DNA from: Archilochus colubris
Taxonomy: Eukaryota > Chordata > Aves > Apodiformes > Trochilidae
Direction: 5' to 3'
Assembly: GCA_023079485.1 (NCBI GenBank)
Contig: CM041115.1
Coordinates: 41,116,305 to 41,180,304 of the forward strand
Length of the DNA: 64,000 nt
This document shows positions 1 through 12,737 of the stretch, one piece after another (within the stretch, counting starts at the first letter, position 1; every line of letters begins with the position of its first letter). The translations under genes were made by a program, and so were the position numbers. The notes under the pieces were generated by a model. The model did not search any database, was not told where the DNA came from, and was given only the letters and a program-made list of their open reading frames with translations.

Positions 1-775
1 ACATTTAATACAGAGGTGCAACTGTTCTCTAAAGATAATGCAAAGTGTGCATTTTTATATAATTTGAGATAAAGACATGTTTCTTAACGACACTGTAATT
101 TTTTTGTTGGTATCTTGTACTAAAAGAAGTTCTCTTAGGGATTACCCCAATCAAAATCATGAATGTTTAGCAATGTTTTGAATGTTAGTGCAAACTACTA
201 TAACATGCTTAAAAGAGGAACGCCATTGCTCCTCTGCTAATGAGCTGCCAGTGCTGTTGTGCTATGTCGTGTTAATTTATCTCATCGGAATTTGTTGCTT
301 TGTATCATAGGCAGCTTGTTGCTTCTTTTGATAGCTAGATGAATTAGGAACATTCTGGTCCTGTTGTTCCCACAGTTTTTGTTTTAAAATGTTTTTGAAT
401 TACCTGAAAGTCCAGTAAATATAATTAGAATAAAAGAGAAACAGTATTTGTACAGGCTATGAAAGGAAAATTCCCTGTTGGCAAGGAGAATTTGAAAGCA
501 GGAATAACATCACTCACCAAAACAGACCAGAAAACTCAAAATGAAAATTTTGTGTATGAAAATTTTCAGTCTGTTTCTATATAGTTTTGAAAGAGAAGCC
601 AAACAGGGCTATGGGTAATTTCAGGTTTACTTTGCTTGCTATCTGATGCACTGTTTCTAGTGTTCATGTCTGAACTACTGCCAGTGCATCCAGAGCAGCC
701 TGTGAGATTCACCTACGAACTGCTTGGTGCTGCTTTGTGTTGCACCAGATGCATTTCTGCTTAAACACAGATTTC
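1..775. other. Unique AT-rich DNA, no gene seen
   Basis: No open frame with coding character, no recognisable transposon and no RNA gene is visible. The stretch ends where the TTTTA array begins. Confidence 0.6.
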
Positions 776-864
776 TTTTTTATTTTATTTTATTTTATTT
801 TATTTTATTTTATTTTATTTTATTTTATTTTATTTTATTTTATTTTATTTTATTTTATTTTATT
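776..864. repeat. (TATTT)n pentanucleotide microsatellite
   Basis: About 89 bases of almost perfect TATTT units (17-18 copies), preceded by a short T run. The open frame read through it (alternating F, I, L, Y) is a repeat artefact. Arrays of this kind often grow from the poly(A) or poly(T) end of an old retroposon, but no body of such an element could be recognised next to it. Confidence 0.97.
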
Positions 865-1071
865 CAAATAATTTACTTCCAGACTATAGAGTTAAAAGTG
901 AACTTTAGGTCACCCTAATGCTTCCTTTTTAGAATATCAACACCTTCAGGGAAGGATTTAAGGCATTTAGTGCATTAACAGCTTTACTGCTGTTTACATC
1001 ACATGGTGTGACGGTGCTATGCTGGTAAAACTGTTCTTCCACCTCCTTAGCTGCTCCTTCAGCCCGATCAA

Positions 1072-1099
1072 AACCAACCAACCAACCAACCAACCAACA
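1072..1099. repeat. (AACC)n tetranucleotide microsatellite
   Basis: About seven AACC units that degrade into AACA/AAATAAA at the right end. Confidence 0.95.
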
Positions 1100-2544
1100 A
1101 ACAAATAAAAGTCTGCCTGAAAAAAGAAGATGCTCTGTGACTGTTATTTATATCCTTATGTAAGGATGTCCTCATTGCTTATGTCCTAAATGGAAACAGG
1201 AATGGAGAGACTGCGGAAATGGTCCTTCACAGAGTGCAGACATGGGATTTTTTTGATGAGCGCTGTGATCCAATCTGTATAGATGATGTAGCCAAGTGAT
1301 GGGCAGATACAATCTCACCTTGTTTAAGTACTACTGGAATACTAGAATTAGTTTCTAACCTCTTAAAATTTTCATTGATTTACTGTATTTCCTCAGGCTT
1401 CATAGCAACATGGAATGCTTAGTTGGAGGACAGAATAAAACATAAATTGTGGTTGTTTGATTTTTTTAATGTGCCCAGTGAATTCCCAGAGCTATAGTGA
1501 GACATGCACTGTCTCACAGCCTACGCCAGCAGTCAGTGCATAGATTCTTTCAAGAAGTAATCATTCAAATGAGGGATTGTGGAAGGTAGAAAGCAGGGAA
1601 GAATCTGAGTAATTTTCACAGGGCTGTGTTTATCAACACTGGAGATAATTCTAACATGCATCTACAAAGCTGAAAGGGCTTTAAAACAGTTTATTTTTTA
1701 AAGAACCTGTTTTCAAATTATGAAAATTATATATTGGAGACAAAATTATTGGTAAAAGTCATCATGTGACAATTTAGTATTTCGGGAAAATGCATCTTGG
1801 TTTTTACTGATGAAAGTGCAGAAGTTCCTTCCATCTCATTTCAAGGCTGAAATTTTTAGCCACATTTGCAGTCTGCCATTATGTTTTGTGAACAGATTTT
1901 TTTGTTTTATTTTTCAAAGCAGGGAAAGACTTTTATAAGTTGCTCTTTCCAGTAGAATCTGTATCAGATTCATTAAAGTATCCCCTAAAATGAATTTGAA
2001 AATTTAGATTTAGGTCTTCATAGTTTGTTTTTAAATTGCTATGTAGAAATTTATGACTTCTTTTTCCCCATTCTTCTCACTACATTGAAACTTTTTCTAC
2101 AATAAAAATCTATTCCTTAGTTGTGGCTAAGAAAATCAAATCTAGCACACTCCATGCTGCTACCATTGTTGGTAGCTGCTTGAAACAGTTTTGCTCTGAA
2201 CTATAACTGTCAGTAGAGGCTATCAATAGATAAATAGCAGAACCTAAGTCTTCCTAATGACAGGAAAAATGCCTAGACTCAGAAAAAAACTCATACAATA
2301 GCTTCCTACAGGGCTACATTTTGTTAACAGTGTCAAAATATGGAATAATTTAAACTGAACACTGTAGTTAACTCAGCTTTGTTTGGGGCTTGGTACAGTT
2401 ACGTTGACCTGTTCCACTGTAAAAAAATGCTGATTACAAATGAGTTTATAGAGTACATTAGTGTGAGAACAGTATTTTAAAAGCTGCTCTGAAACACAGT
2501 GGAATGTAGTACTTAATATATCAGCTCCTTTGAGAGGTTCAGGT

Positions 2545-2569
2545 GATTGATTGATTGATTGATTGATTG
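2545..2569. repeat. (GATT)n tetranucleotide microsatellite
   Basis: Six perfect GATT units. The minus-strand frame across it reads a repeated N-Q-S-I pattern, which is an artefact. Confidence 0.95.
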
Positions 2570-5225
2570 TAGTTGTTTTTCTTGTTTCCATCACTGAGCA
2601 AGACTTTTGACCTTGCAATTCGTGTTCATATTTCATGAACTCCTGAATGGGATTTTTTTTGTTTCATTTAAAGTTATAATCTTGAGATCTGTAAGAACCT
2701 ATCTTGTAAGCCCTGGGCAAATTAGCAAGATTTTACCTAGTGGTTTAGATATATCCTCTACCATTTGGGGCCATAGCAAACTTTATATTCCAAGGAGACT
2801 GCAAGAGTTAGATTACTACTGCACACATTCACTAAGGGGAAAAAAAAAAAAGGTCCTGAATCTAGTATTTACCTTTACCTCACCTGTTACCTCAACTTTA
2901 ATGAACTATATTGAAGTCGTTTCACAATTGGTGAGGATGGCTGTGAGCTTTTTGGGAGTGGAGATGGAAACTGATTAAATTGAGATCACTGCGTTGGCAA
3001 TGGAATTTTCTCCAGAAAACAATGGAGAGAGAGAATGTGTGACTAGTGTTCAGTCTTTGAGCACTGTCTTGGTGTTTTGGAAGGACAGTAAAAAAAAAAA
3101 AAATTACTTCTCTCATCTGAAGCAGTCAGTGACTTAAGTTTTGACCATGGAGTCCTGCAATTAAAAAAGGAGAATTTTCATTAAAATGGAAAATATCTGA
3201 TATAGATGTTCAAACAATATGTTATCACGTAGATGATTCAAACCAATGTGAGACACATTTCTGTCACTATGAAAAAAAACCTAATAGCATTCCTTGGTTT
3301 GTGCTAAAGAAAGAAAATTTTTAGAATAAAAAAAAAAAAAATAGAAATCTTCATCCAATTATAGACCAAAGTGATGTGGTGATGTGGTGGTGTAATCAAC
3401 CTAAATTGCTGGTAGCTTTTACTTCGATAGGGTTAAAAAATAAAACATATATGTTTATCACTATACATAGTAGCTATTGACAGGTGAGACATAAGAGTTG
3501 AAATCTATTCCCTCTTAAGTCAGCAGGAATTTTACCAGTGGTTTTAATGGAATAAGGACTCTGCCTTCATTTATAAAGAGAAGCACAAGGCCAGCAGTGC
3601 TAGCAGTGATGTAATAACTGCAAGGAGGGATAATTTATGAAGGAGATTTGTTTAAAAATAGGACCTAAAGCTTCAGTCCTAGCACCAGCAGAATTCTTTC
3701 AATGGGTGATAGAATAAGGAAACTTATGGGTCATAAGTAAATAACATAAACTAGCAAAGAAATTATGAAAGGGATACACAAGAGATATGTGTGCTCTGAT
3801 TTCAGAATACAGACTGAATATGAATGCATTAATGCCCAGGTTTTACTGACAGACAAAAAGGTTATAGAGTAAATAGCCAAATTTGCCAGTGCCACCAGTG
3901 ACTGAAAACAAGAAGGCTGATTTATTTTGAGAATGGTAGTTTCTGGAGACACAGCTGAATATCAGAGGGTGGGAAACATAAAAAATTTCTTTGTTGCCTC
4001 TAATGAGTCATGGCTTTTAAAAAATAATACTATGCAAATAATTGTATGCAATTGTATGCAAAACAATTGTATACAGGTCTTAGGTGTCTACTTCCTGTGA
4101 CTTACCACTGACATTATGTTTTCCACAATAGAACATGTATGCTGTAAACTACAAATTTTCTTATAGACACATGTAAATTTAAGAGCTCTTCATCTTACCA
4201 TGCATATCAGAGTCTGAAAAGACTTTATGAACCTATGACCATGGAATGAATTCATTCACTCTTTGCTGTCTTGAAGACGGTAGTGATGCCTGAGATGAAA
4301 TGAAAATGCCTAAAAACCTGAACATGTGGGTCATCTGTGACAGCGTTGAGGTTGTAGTAAAAACCTGTAAAAAGCATGCAGCCTGCTAACATTTCACTGC
4401 TAGTATCAATCTTCTGCACACAACCATCACTTGGAATTTCACAGTGGCAGGGGCGCTTGGAGTCCGTCACTTTTACTCTAACATACTAAATCTAACTATT
4501 TTAACTAAAGGGGAACAAGTATCTGGAAGCAATTAAGATCTGATTTATACAGATCATCAATTTCTTATTCTCGTCATTGCAGGGCAACAATACAATATAT
4601 ACTAGGCAAGCCACTGTGGATATTTCTTAGATAAAAAGCTTATAAAGATGATAGTAATAGTAATTGTTAAAAATATTCTGAGAGTTAATTACTCACTGTT
4701 GGAAAGTGTAAAGAAACCAAGTGTGTTTAGTATGAGCCAAAGAAGTATGGCCTAAAAAGAACAGGTAATAGAAGGTTGCTTTTTGCTGTTTGGTTGCCAT
4801 CATTATATAAATAACAGTAGTTCAGGGAGTAGATATGTTAGTGTTTTAAATTCTGGCAACAAGGGTTCAGATGTATACAGACATCATGATTTGGATCAAA
4901 GTCAAACTTTTTGCCTAAGAAAGATTAAGAAAAATATTTTAGAATCTCTTCATACTTTTTTTTCCTTTTGTTGGTTTCCTTCAGAAATAGCTAATGCTAA
5001 AGTTATGGATACTGATATAACTCAACCTGGCAATTTGTGATTGAATGGTTCACGTTTTATTTTCAGGTTAAGACACTTTTTGTGTGCAATTCTTCTTTTC
5101 AATGGAAAATACATTAACTTTTACCTTATTAGGTAATACATGCCTCTAAATAACTAAAAATCTCTAAATAACTTTTAAGTATCACGTGTATTGATGTTAA
5201 TTCTATTATTCTGCACCTGTGAAGG

Positions 5226-6510
5226 AGAAGGCGACTGGGAACTGTCAGCATAGTTTTATCAAGGGTAAATCTTGTTTGGCCCAGTGGGTTGCCTTCTAAG
5301 ATAAAATAACTAGATTTTTGATGGGTAGTAAAGAAATGGATGTCATTTGCTTCAGTTTTAGCGAAGTTTTTGACAGTTATCTTCTGTTAGGATAGTTATC
5401 CAAGTTATCCAAGTTAGGATAGCAGAGTCTAGATGGGAGAACGAGATGGCTCCAAAACTTTGTGGTTGATTAAACACAACAGGTAGTGTCTAATTAGTTG
5501 TGTATTACCTGTGTCCTGGTAAAAGTGGGATAACATATGGAACAGTCCTGCTTCATCAAAAACTTGGAGGAACTTACAGAATTCTTGTGCATGAAGTGTT
5601 CAGTAACCACCATACAGGGGGGAATGGTTGATATGTTTGAGAGCAGGGCTGCTGTCCAGGGAGACCTGAACAACATGGAGGAATAGATTGGCAGGAAATT
5701 AATGATATTCAACAAATATAATGCAAACCCATACACCTGGGAGGGAATAAAACCCTTTACAAAAGTACAGACTTGGGATTGCCTGCTTGATAAACAGCTC
5801 ATGTAGCAATCTTGCAGGGTGTAGTGGAAGTGTGCAAGCAGAATATGAGCATACAGCATGTCCTGACATTAATGAAGGCCAGCAGTATTCTCTCCTATAT
5901 GAACAGGAACACAGTGAGTCTATTGACAGAGGGAGCGGTGTGTCATCTCCCTTCCTCCCTCCCTCCCCCCCCTTTTTTTGTTTTCAAGACTCATTAGACC
6001 ATGTACAGAATACTGTATGCTGTTTTGAGTTCCCCAGTGCAAGAAAGACTTCAATAAACATGATGAATTCAGGGGAGGCCAGCAAGATGGTTGGGGGCAG
6101 CAGCCCCTTGCCCTGTAAAGAGAGATTCAGGACTATGGATTATTCAGCCTGGAGAAGAGGTGGCTTTAGGGAAACCTGACAGCAGCCTTGCTGTTCTGGC
6201 ACAGAGGCAATTGAAGAGTTACCAGACAGGGTTTTCAGAGGAGTGCATAGAAGGCTGAGAACAACAGGCAATAGCTGAAGCAGGAGAGGCTCAGGCCGGG
6301 TCTAACAAAAAAATCACCAAAAAGGCAGTCAAGCAATAGAGCAGAAGAGACAGAAAAATTGCATTCTCTCTGTCCTTGGAGGCTTTTAAATAACTTGACA
6401 AAAACCTGAGCAAATTATTCTACCTTCATATCCAGGACAACTGGAAGGACACTGAACTGGAGAATTCTTCAGGCTGCCTCCCATGGTCCTACCCTGTGAC
6501 CCTGTACTGT
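5226..6510 (+). mobile_element. Old, decayed CR1 LINE (RT region to 3' part)
   Basis: The start reads as the CR1 reverse-transcriptase segment around the conserved G-K-S-C-L motif (peptide HSFIKGKSCLAQWVAF near 5250-5300). A degraded motif A region follows (FSEVFDSY, where intact copies have FSKAFDTV) near 5350. Further right are decayed pieces of the C-terminal region: 'ggattattcagcctggag' near 6137 matches the F-S-L-E-K segment seen in the better copies at 13.4 kb and 22.4 kb. Many stops and indels make it long dead. The overlapping open frames between 5494 and 6179 are chance frames inside it. Confidence 0.75.
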
Positions 6511-8393
6511 AAACATGCTGGAATGTCATAGTCAGCTGGATAAAAAAACATATTCAGTGGGTCACTCAACCTGAAGACACCACTACAATAGCACTTATAA
6601 TAAAGAATCATTGACACCACATAGTAACTTACCATACTGTATGATTTCGTTCCTTACATGAATGTGGCTGTATACGAATGTGTCAATAAATTAGTATTGC
6701 TTTTAACTCTCTCAGCATCTATACAACAACACTGTGAAATAAAATAGCACATTCAGTAAGTTAGTTTTGTAAGAGATTTTGAGGAAAGTTTTGGCATGAA
6801 AAGGCAGTTTTCTGGTTCTTAATATTTTCTACTTTAGTCATGGTTAAAAGCTCAAATTTATATTTCAAGTCTGGGAAAAAAGTAGTTCTGGGCCTTATGA
6901 ATGCAAAGCCCAAGTTATAAGTGTCTGAATCAAACAGAGAAATTTAGATTTTGCTTTAAGTATTGGGAAGCCTGACTCTGACAGCTGACACCTTTATCAA
7001 TGTTTGGAATATGATGGCAAAGTCCTAGCCAAAGATAATTTGAAAAAATATGAATATTTTCAGTGAAGAAGCACAATGAAATTGATGTAAGGATGACTCT
7101 AGTGATTTTGTATTCCTCATTTATACTGACATTCTAAAACTAAGATAATAAGACAGCAAAAATAAGTTGCTTACAACAGGGCTATGAGGAATGACCTTGT
7201 AGTGGGGAAATGGAATGTTATAATTTTTAAATCCTGCAGTAGGGCAAATGTTTTGATTGTTTTCTCCTACCTAGGATTTTCTTCTTCCTGTAACTCTTAC
7301 CAACACTTCTGCACACAGACAAATTTCTGGATGACAAAACTGAGGAAGATACGGAGTTTTAAAACAAACAAAAATGAATTAGGATAAACTTGATAATACC
7401 TGCTTAATCTAATGACTTTCCCTATCCCTTCCACACCTTTCCACCTTTCCTATTCCTTTTTTTGTTTGCTTTTTGCTTGTTTGTTTAAGGGTTTTTTTGG
7501 TTGTTTTTTTTTTTTTTTTTTTTTTTTTTTGTTTTGGTTTTGGTCTGGTTTGGTTTGGTTTGGTTTCTTTTCTTTAAGTTGGAGTTCCTTACACATCCTC
7601 TGACTCACTGAAAACAATCTAAATCCATTTAAAAAGATAAGGGAAATGTGTAAGCCCTGTCTATTTCAACTATATGTATCTCAGTTGCCTGAACTGTAAC
7701 CTGTGACTTCTTAACTCAAAAAGCAGGATGAACTGTATTTGAAATCTGGCTCTCTCATGACACTCTAGGCTTCTTAAGAGTTGTGGGTTTCCATCTACGG
7801 GAAGTAACAAGTACCCAGAGTTGAAAACTGTCAAGTACAGGGTTTCCTGTTTGCTTTCAGTATCTCCAGGAACACATTGGAAGACGCTGCTGACAGGGTC
7901 TGTGGGGACAAAGGAGTTTGTAAATTTAACAGGTGGGTAAATTGCAGTGGAAATTTCCCTCTGTTTCATACACAGTTTCAATCAGCCATTTGCCCTTTCA
8001 CAAATATTCATGGTGGACTACCCTAAAAGAGAAATTGTTTGGGTTGTGTTATTGCACAATACATTAATGAGTGTCTTGGACATCTGTGTCTGAGCTGAGT
8101 TTTGTTTTCCTTAGAGGTTTTTGAAGACTTATCCAGTAGTAGTGAATAATAATTGAGTTTCTTCAGATTCTTCCTTTCTGTGCCTCTGAGATGCCTTCTC
8201 TAGTGACTGTGACCTCTGATTTCCTTCTCTTATTGTACTAGGGTATTGTTCTGTTTCTACAGAGGATTCACCTTCCAGACTTCAGCTACTGAGGAATAAA
8301 TGACAATGTGCTGTGACCTTTTATACTAGCACTTCACAGTCTCATATGAATTGCAATTACTTTTTCTCTTTCTGGCATGTGTGGCCCCTCAAG
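6511..8393. other. Unique DNA with a T-rich low-complexity block, no gene seen
   Basis: Apart from the pyrimidine/T/G-rich tract at 7412-7580 nothing is recognised. The open frames at 7184-7387 and 7670-7981 lack coding character and show no clear exon borders. Confidence 0.5.
7412..7580. repeat. Pyrimidine-rich / poly-T / (TTTGG)n low-complexity tract
   Basis: A C/T-rich stretch leads into a run of 27 T (7504-7530), then TTTGG-type units up to about 7566. The open frame over it (poly-F with W, G and L) is an artefact. Confidence 0.95.
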
Positions 8394-8505
8394 GTTTTAC
8401 ACAGCTGAAGATCTGTGGCAGCTCTCTCCTGAGCATCAGAAACAAGATCACCCAGATGAACAGCAGCTGCACATTCAAGTACAGAATTATTTCTTATGCA
8501 AAAAG
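8394..8505 (+). CDS. Candidate internal coding exon, gene unknown
   Basis: A 112-base block with exon-like borders. The left border is a pyrimidine-rich tract (tttttctctttctgg) ending in CAAG. The right border is AAAAAG followed by GTATAAG. In the frame starting at 8395 it encodes 37 codons with a mixed, hydrophilic composition (begins FYTAEDLWQLSPEHQK, ends QNYFLCKK). The same frame hits a stop (TAA) directly after the putative donor, as expected if the reading frame ends at the splice site. One base (8394) would complete the previous codon; the end is in phase 0. I do not recognise the protein. The other two readings are less protein-like. Chance exon-like blocks do occur in 64 kb, so this is a lead and not a gene call. 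Confidence 0.3.
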
Positions 8506-11503
8506 GTATAAGAATCCTTCCTATAAAAACAAAAGAACTATCCAGAGGCGAGAGAGACAGTTGGTTGCACAGATGTGAATTTATCCATTGAAAACTCATT
8601 CTGTTCTTACTTTTGCAGAATACATTCATAACCCATACTTACTAAAGATCTTTGGAAAATGGTAATTTGTCATTCAGTGATTTAACAAAAAGCATGAGTA
8701 ACTACCTTTATAATGAAAGTTGTTAGGATTTATGTGCCCCTTATGCAAAAAAAAAAGATATATTGAAGTGAATGGACTTCTAGAATTAAAATCAATATGT
8801 CTGAGAGAAGATATTAAAATTCAGAAGTTGTGCATATGTTGAGCCACCTTGAGAATGTCTGTATTCTCTGTTCATATTTTTACTCACTTATGAAAATGTC
8901 TGTTAATAACCTTACCAGTTGGTTTTGTAACAAAACTTGAATGAACATCTGGGTCTTGTGATATTTCTCTTGACTCCTGTTTTATGGAATTGATTCTAGG
9001 ACAGTGGGAGAAAAATATGTTTATTCTAAATTCTTTAGAAGGTCAAGGAGATTCAGAAATCCCACATATCATAAGAGGAGCCCAGAGAAAGTAAGAAATT
9101 AAAACACTGCTTCTCTTAGAACTACCACATTAAAGACAAGATTCTCCTCACCCCAGCCCCATAATACAGATATTCTGTGGGTAAAATTTTTGTCTTTCCT
9201 TTTATAAGACAATTGCATTGTCTTCTCAGGCCTGTAACCATCAGTTATTGAAAGCATGTTATGTTTAAATGTTCAGAAAGTTTGTAACAGAATTCTTGCT
9301 GAAGGGAAGTAAGAAAATGCTTAAAAATAGAGTAATATTTTTAGAAAGAATAGTTACTTTTTTGTTGCTTGATTTGCTGTATATCTTTGCACTTGATGCA
9401 ACTGGTTAAAAAAAAAGTTTCCTCATGTGCAAAGACTTGAGGTCATCATATTTTAAGAAACAGGATCATATATACATTGTAGAGCTTTTCTGAATATTGT
9501 CTTACATGTCAGGAATATATATATATATATATAAGAAAGTAGTAACCTACAATCAGCTCAATAGTTTTGTTGAAAAATATTCTCAAAAAAGCTGGGGTTT
9601 TTTTAATAATAATTTTTATAAAAACATTTGAGATGTTTATTTGGCCATCATTATTCCAAACTCTGTGGCTCCATTTGACCATCTTCAGCACTTACGTAGT
9701 TTGGAGTGTTATCCTTGTGCAGATAAAATACTGTATGGAAGGAGTGTTTTTAATATTTCTAAGATGCAGGAAGAAGTAAAGTCTTTGAAGAAGCCCTTGA
9801 TAAAACAGTCTTATAACCTAAAACAATAGAAAAAAACATAATAAATCTGTATCCTATCCCAAATAATACAAATTTGATTTGCTTTCCTCACCAGGCTACA
9901 TTCTAACCACAAACTGACAATTTATTTAACTTTTTAATATTTTCCTTTTATTTTACTTGATCCATTTGGTTCTTTAAAAAGTGTTTAGATATGGTATTTT
10001 GATGGTAGTAGAATCTTCATTTTCATGCAAAGTTTTAGGCAACCTAATACTGAGGTTTGGAAATAGAAGTTTAGATCTAGCATGCTAGATAATATATTGT
10101 TAAAGGGTGCGAGAATATTTATTGTGAAAGGTATCTGATCATGATCAGGCAAAAGTCTGTAATATATGATTAATGTGATGGATCTGTCCTGAACATGGCA
10201 TAATCAATGTTACCTGGAAAATTTGTTATTGGACCCATTTACCAGATTAAAAATAACTCGACATAAGCACAGAGGTAAAACAATTCAGTGAAAACTGGTG
10301 TGAAAGTAGAACAGAAATCAGTCCTTAATAAGTACGGTCTTTGCACTTAATAAGAACTTTCAACTGACTAGGGAAATATATTTATGAAAAAATGAGCAAT
10401 CTCAGAAGAAAACCAAATTAAATTACAGGAAACGACACCAGTTTGAACTAGTTTTTTCTGCTGAAGTGATCAATTTTCTTTCATTCAAGTTATCAAATTA
10501 TCTCCTCAGAGATTTTCCATTTCCTTGCAGCTGGTGGGTGTTTGGATAAAACTGTGGACAGAATTCAGCTCACAGTATTTGAGCAGCTTTGGTATCTTTC
10601 AGGATAAAGAACTTAATGTAAATGTAGGATTATTATGTAGAAGAAGAGCTGTGAACTTGGAAAGCAATTAAAAAAGACAATGTAGAAATTATCATCAAGT
10701 TCATGAACAGAATACTGAAGTCTAATGCATCTTTTACTGGAGTTGCAAAATGCAAATGAAAAGCAATGTTTATTTATAAACTATTATCAGTGTAGGCTGT
10801 GATGTGCTCACAGATATAGCATATTTAAGAACAAAAGACAGAATTGCTGGAGCATCTAAATTGAAAAAAAAATCTTCTAGATCCTGAATTCCAGGAAAGG
10901 ATGCCCAAGGAAATAAATAGTATTTGTTTATGAAAAGCTTTAGGTTGGTTTAAGTATTAAAATGTACATTTCTTCTATGAGCTTGTATTAATTATTAGGA
11001 AAATGAAATGGAATCTAGACTGGAAATAAAAATAGCCACTATTACATTCTTAGTGCTCATGTTAATTGCTCTAAATGAGCTGCCAGTAGAGGTTTATCTG
11101 AGGATAGAAATGTGGTAGTATCTGATTGCTATCTGATTTAAAAGTATATGATTAGATAAGAATATTAAATGAAAACTACCTCGGTATTTTTGCAAATCTG
11201 CATAGAAACCAGTTTCTCTTTGAACTTTGTGAAACTTGATTTTACTGGATTATATTAAAACCAGAACATTTCTGCACAGGATCTTTCTCCTTTACACATC
11301 CAAGGGGTGTATGTGTTTGTTTTTTGGGGGGGTTCTGTTGTGTTTTTTGGTTTTTTTATTAGATTTTATTTCTTTTCAGACAGCAGTTTACAGTAATTAT
11401 GTGCTTAGCTCTATAGCCTTATTTATGCTAGTATATTGTGTTGGTATGTGAGGCCAAATTAATCTCACAATTATCTCACACTGTATGAGCAATTTTGAGA
11501 AGA
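8506..11503. other. Unique AT-rich DNA, no gene seen
   Basis: Contains a short (AT)n at 9515-9532 and a T/G-rich patch near 11315-11360. The open frames at 9509-9829 and 11236-11451 are A/T-driven chance frames. No transposon recognised. Confidence 0.5.
9515..9532. repeat. (AT)n microsatellite
   Basis: Nine AT units. Short, and unremarkable for AT-rich DNA. Confidence 0.9.
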
Positions 11504-12096
11504 AACTTGTGATGGTTTTGGCTGGGATAGATTTAAGTTTCTTCATAGTAGGTACTATGGGGATCTGTTTTGGATTTATGCTGAAAACAGTGTTGATAAT
11601 ACAGAGATGTTTCCACTATTACGGAGCAGTTGTCAAACAGCATCAAAGCCTTTTCTGCTTCTCACCACACCCCACCATCTAGTAGGCTCAAAAAAGGTTA
11701 TGAGGGTGCTCAGAAAGTTATGATAATACTCAGCTGGATCAGCTGAGCCTGGCTGACCAAAGGGATATGTCAAACCATATGAGGGAACCAAGATGAAAGG
11801 CTGAATGTTCCTTGTCTTGGTGTATTTCTTTAGCAAACACCACTAAACTTGATGGAGACCTGCTTTCCTGGAGATGGCTTAACATTTGCTTTCTCATGTG
11901 AAGTGGTAAATTGATTCCTTATTTTGCCCTCCTTGCCCATGCAGCTTTTGCTTTACCTAGTAAACCATATTTATCTCACCTCTCAAGTTTTCTCACTTTT
12001 ACCCTTGTTATTCTCTCCTCCATCCACTGGAGGGAATGTCAGTGAGTGGTTGTGTGGAGCTTAGTTGTCAGTTGGGGTTGAACTGTGACAAACTTG
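11504..12096 (+). mobile_element. Solo LTR (ERV type) with 6-bp target-site duplication
   Basis: The LTR proper is 11510-12090 (581 bases). It begins TGATGGTTTTGGC and ends GTGACA, the TG...CA termini of retroviral LTRs. The six bases before it (11504-11509, AACTTG) are repeated exactly after it (12091-12096). A 6-bp duplication is typical of ERVK/class II elements. No gag, pol or env sequence and no second LTR lie next to it, so this is a solo LTR left after recombination. A related copy in the same orientation starts near 63460; the two share words such as 'cttttctgcttctcacc'. The open frames inside it are chance. Orientation was assigned from TG at the left and from the pyrimidine-rich 3' part, and is moderately certain. 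Confidence 0.85.
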
Positions 12097-12269
12097 AAAA
12101 TTAAATTTCTTGATGCGAAAGCTGTCTGGTGTCACTTCTAGAATGCTTTTTGCCATTTTTTAAAGGCCTGCGGAGATGTGTGTGGAAAGACAAATGAGGC
12201 ATATGCCTTCAGAAATGGTAAAAACATGGTTCAGCAAATTAAAGGCTTACTTTGATCCTTGCAGAAACT

Positions 12270-12737
12270 AAGAATTGGATATTCTTAGAAATAAGTTTTG
12301 AGCACATGCAGGAGAAAAAAGAAAATGTACTTGGGAATACCCAGAATGGATTTCTAAGGGATAAATCATACCTGACTAGCAGGGTTAACTTCTGTTGCAA
12401 AATGACTAGGTCTGTGGATAAGGGGAGATCAGTGAAGGCTGACTAAAGCAAAACTTTCTACAAGGTCTACCACAGCAACCCACATTCACCCTGGAAAACT
12501 ATGTTTTGGACAGTGGGACACTAGATGAGTGAAGAGACTAAAATTTGTGAGCACAGAGAGTAGTGATTGCTGAGTCATACTATACCTGAAGGCCAGTAGC
12601 AGAATTTCTCAGAGATCTGTCTTGAACTTATCCGATGTAGTGTGTTGTGCCCTCACAAAGGTCATGGATGACACCAAAATATGGTGTGGTTTATGCACAG
12701 AATTTATGTGCATAGGTTTATGCTGCCTTTCAGAGAG
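12270..12737 (+). mobile_element. Older CR1 fragment, left half (interrupted)
   Basis: Decayed CR1 reverse-transcriptase region: the frame at 12252-12446 reads NTQNGFLRDKSYLT then DKGRSVKAD, matching the CR1 G-K-S-C-L-T segment and the D-K-G-R-A-V-D segment before motif A. Near 12660 'gatgacaccaaaat' preserves the D-D-T-K catalytic motif. The copy is cut near 12737 by a younger CR1 and resumes at about 13817. Confidence 0.7.

Larger units (their letters stand above)
866..5225. other. Unique DNA with short simple repeats, no gene seen
   Basis: This holds an AACC array and a GATT array (listed separately) and A runs of 12-13 bases near 2840, 3091 and 3330. A small TTGTATGCA duplication lies near 4040-4070. 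Near 4980 there is a long pyrimidine tract ending in CAG, followed by a short open frame that stops at 5038. This could be a terminal exon, but no AATAAA follows closely, so I do not call it. Nothing else is recognised. Confidence 0.5.

Noticed and set aside
724..918. Open frame of repeating Phe/Ile/Leu/Tyr
   Set aside because: It is the TATTT microsatellite read in frame.
2607..2978. 123-codon open frame, plus strand
   Set aside because: Runs through an A run and AT-rich DNA, composition is not protein-like, and no splice borders or start context support it.
4950..5040. Possible terminal coding exon after a strong pyrimidine tract ending in CAG
   Set aside because: Only 17-18 codons before a stop, with no polyadenylation signal close by and no partner exon. 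Too weak to call.
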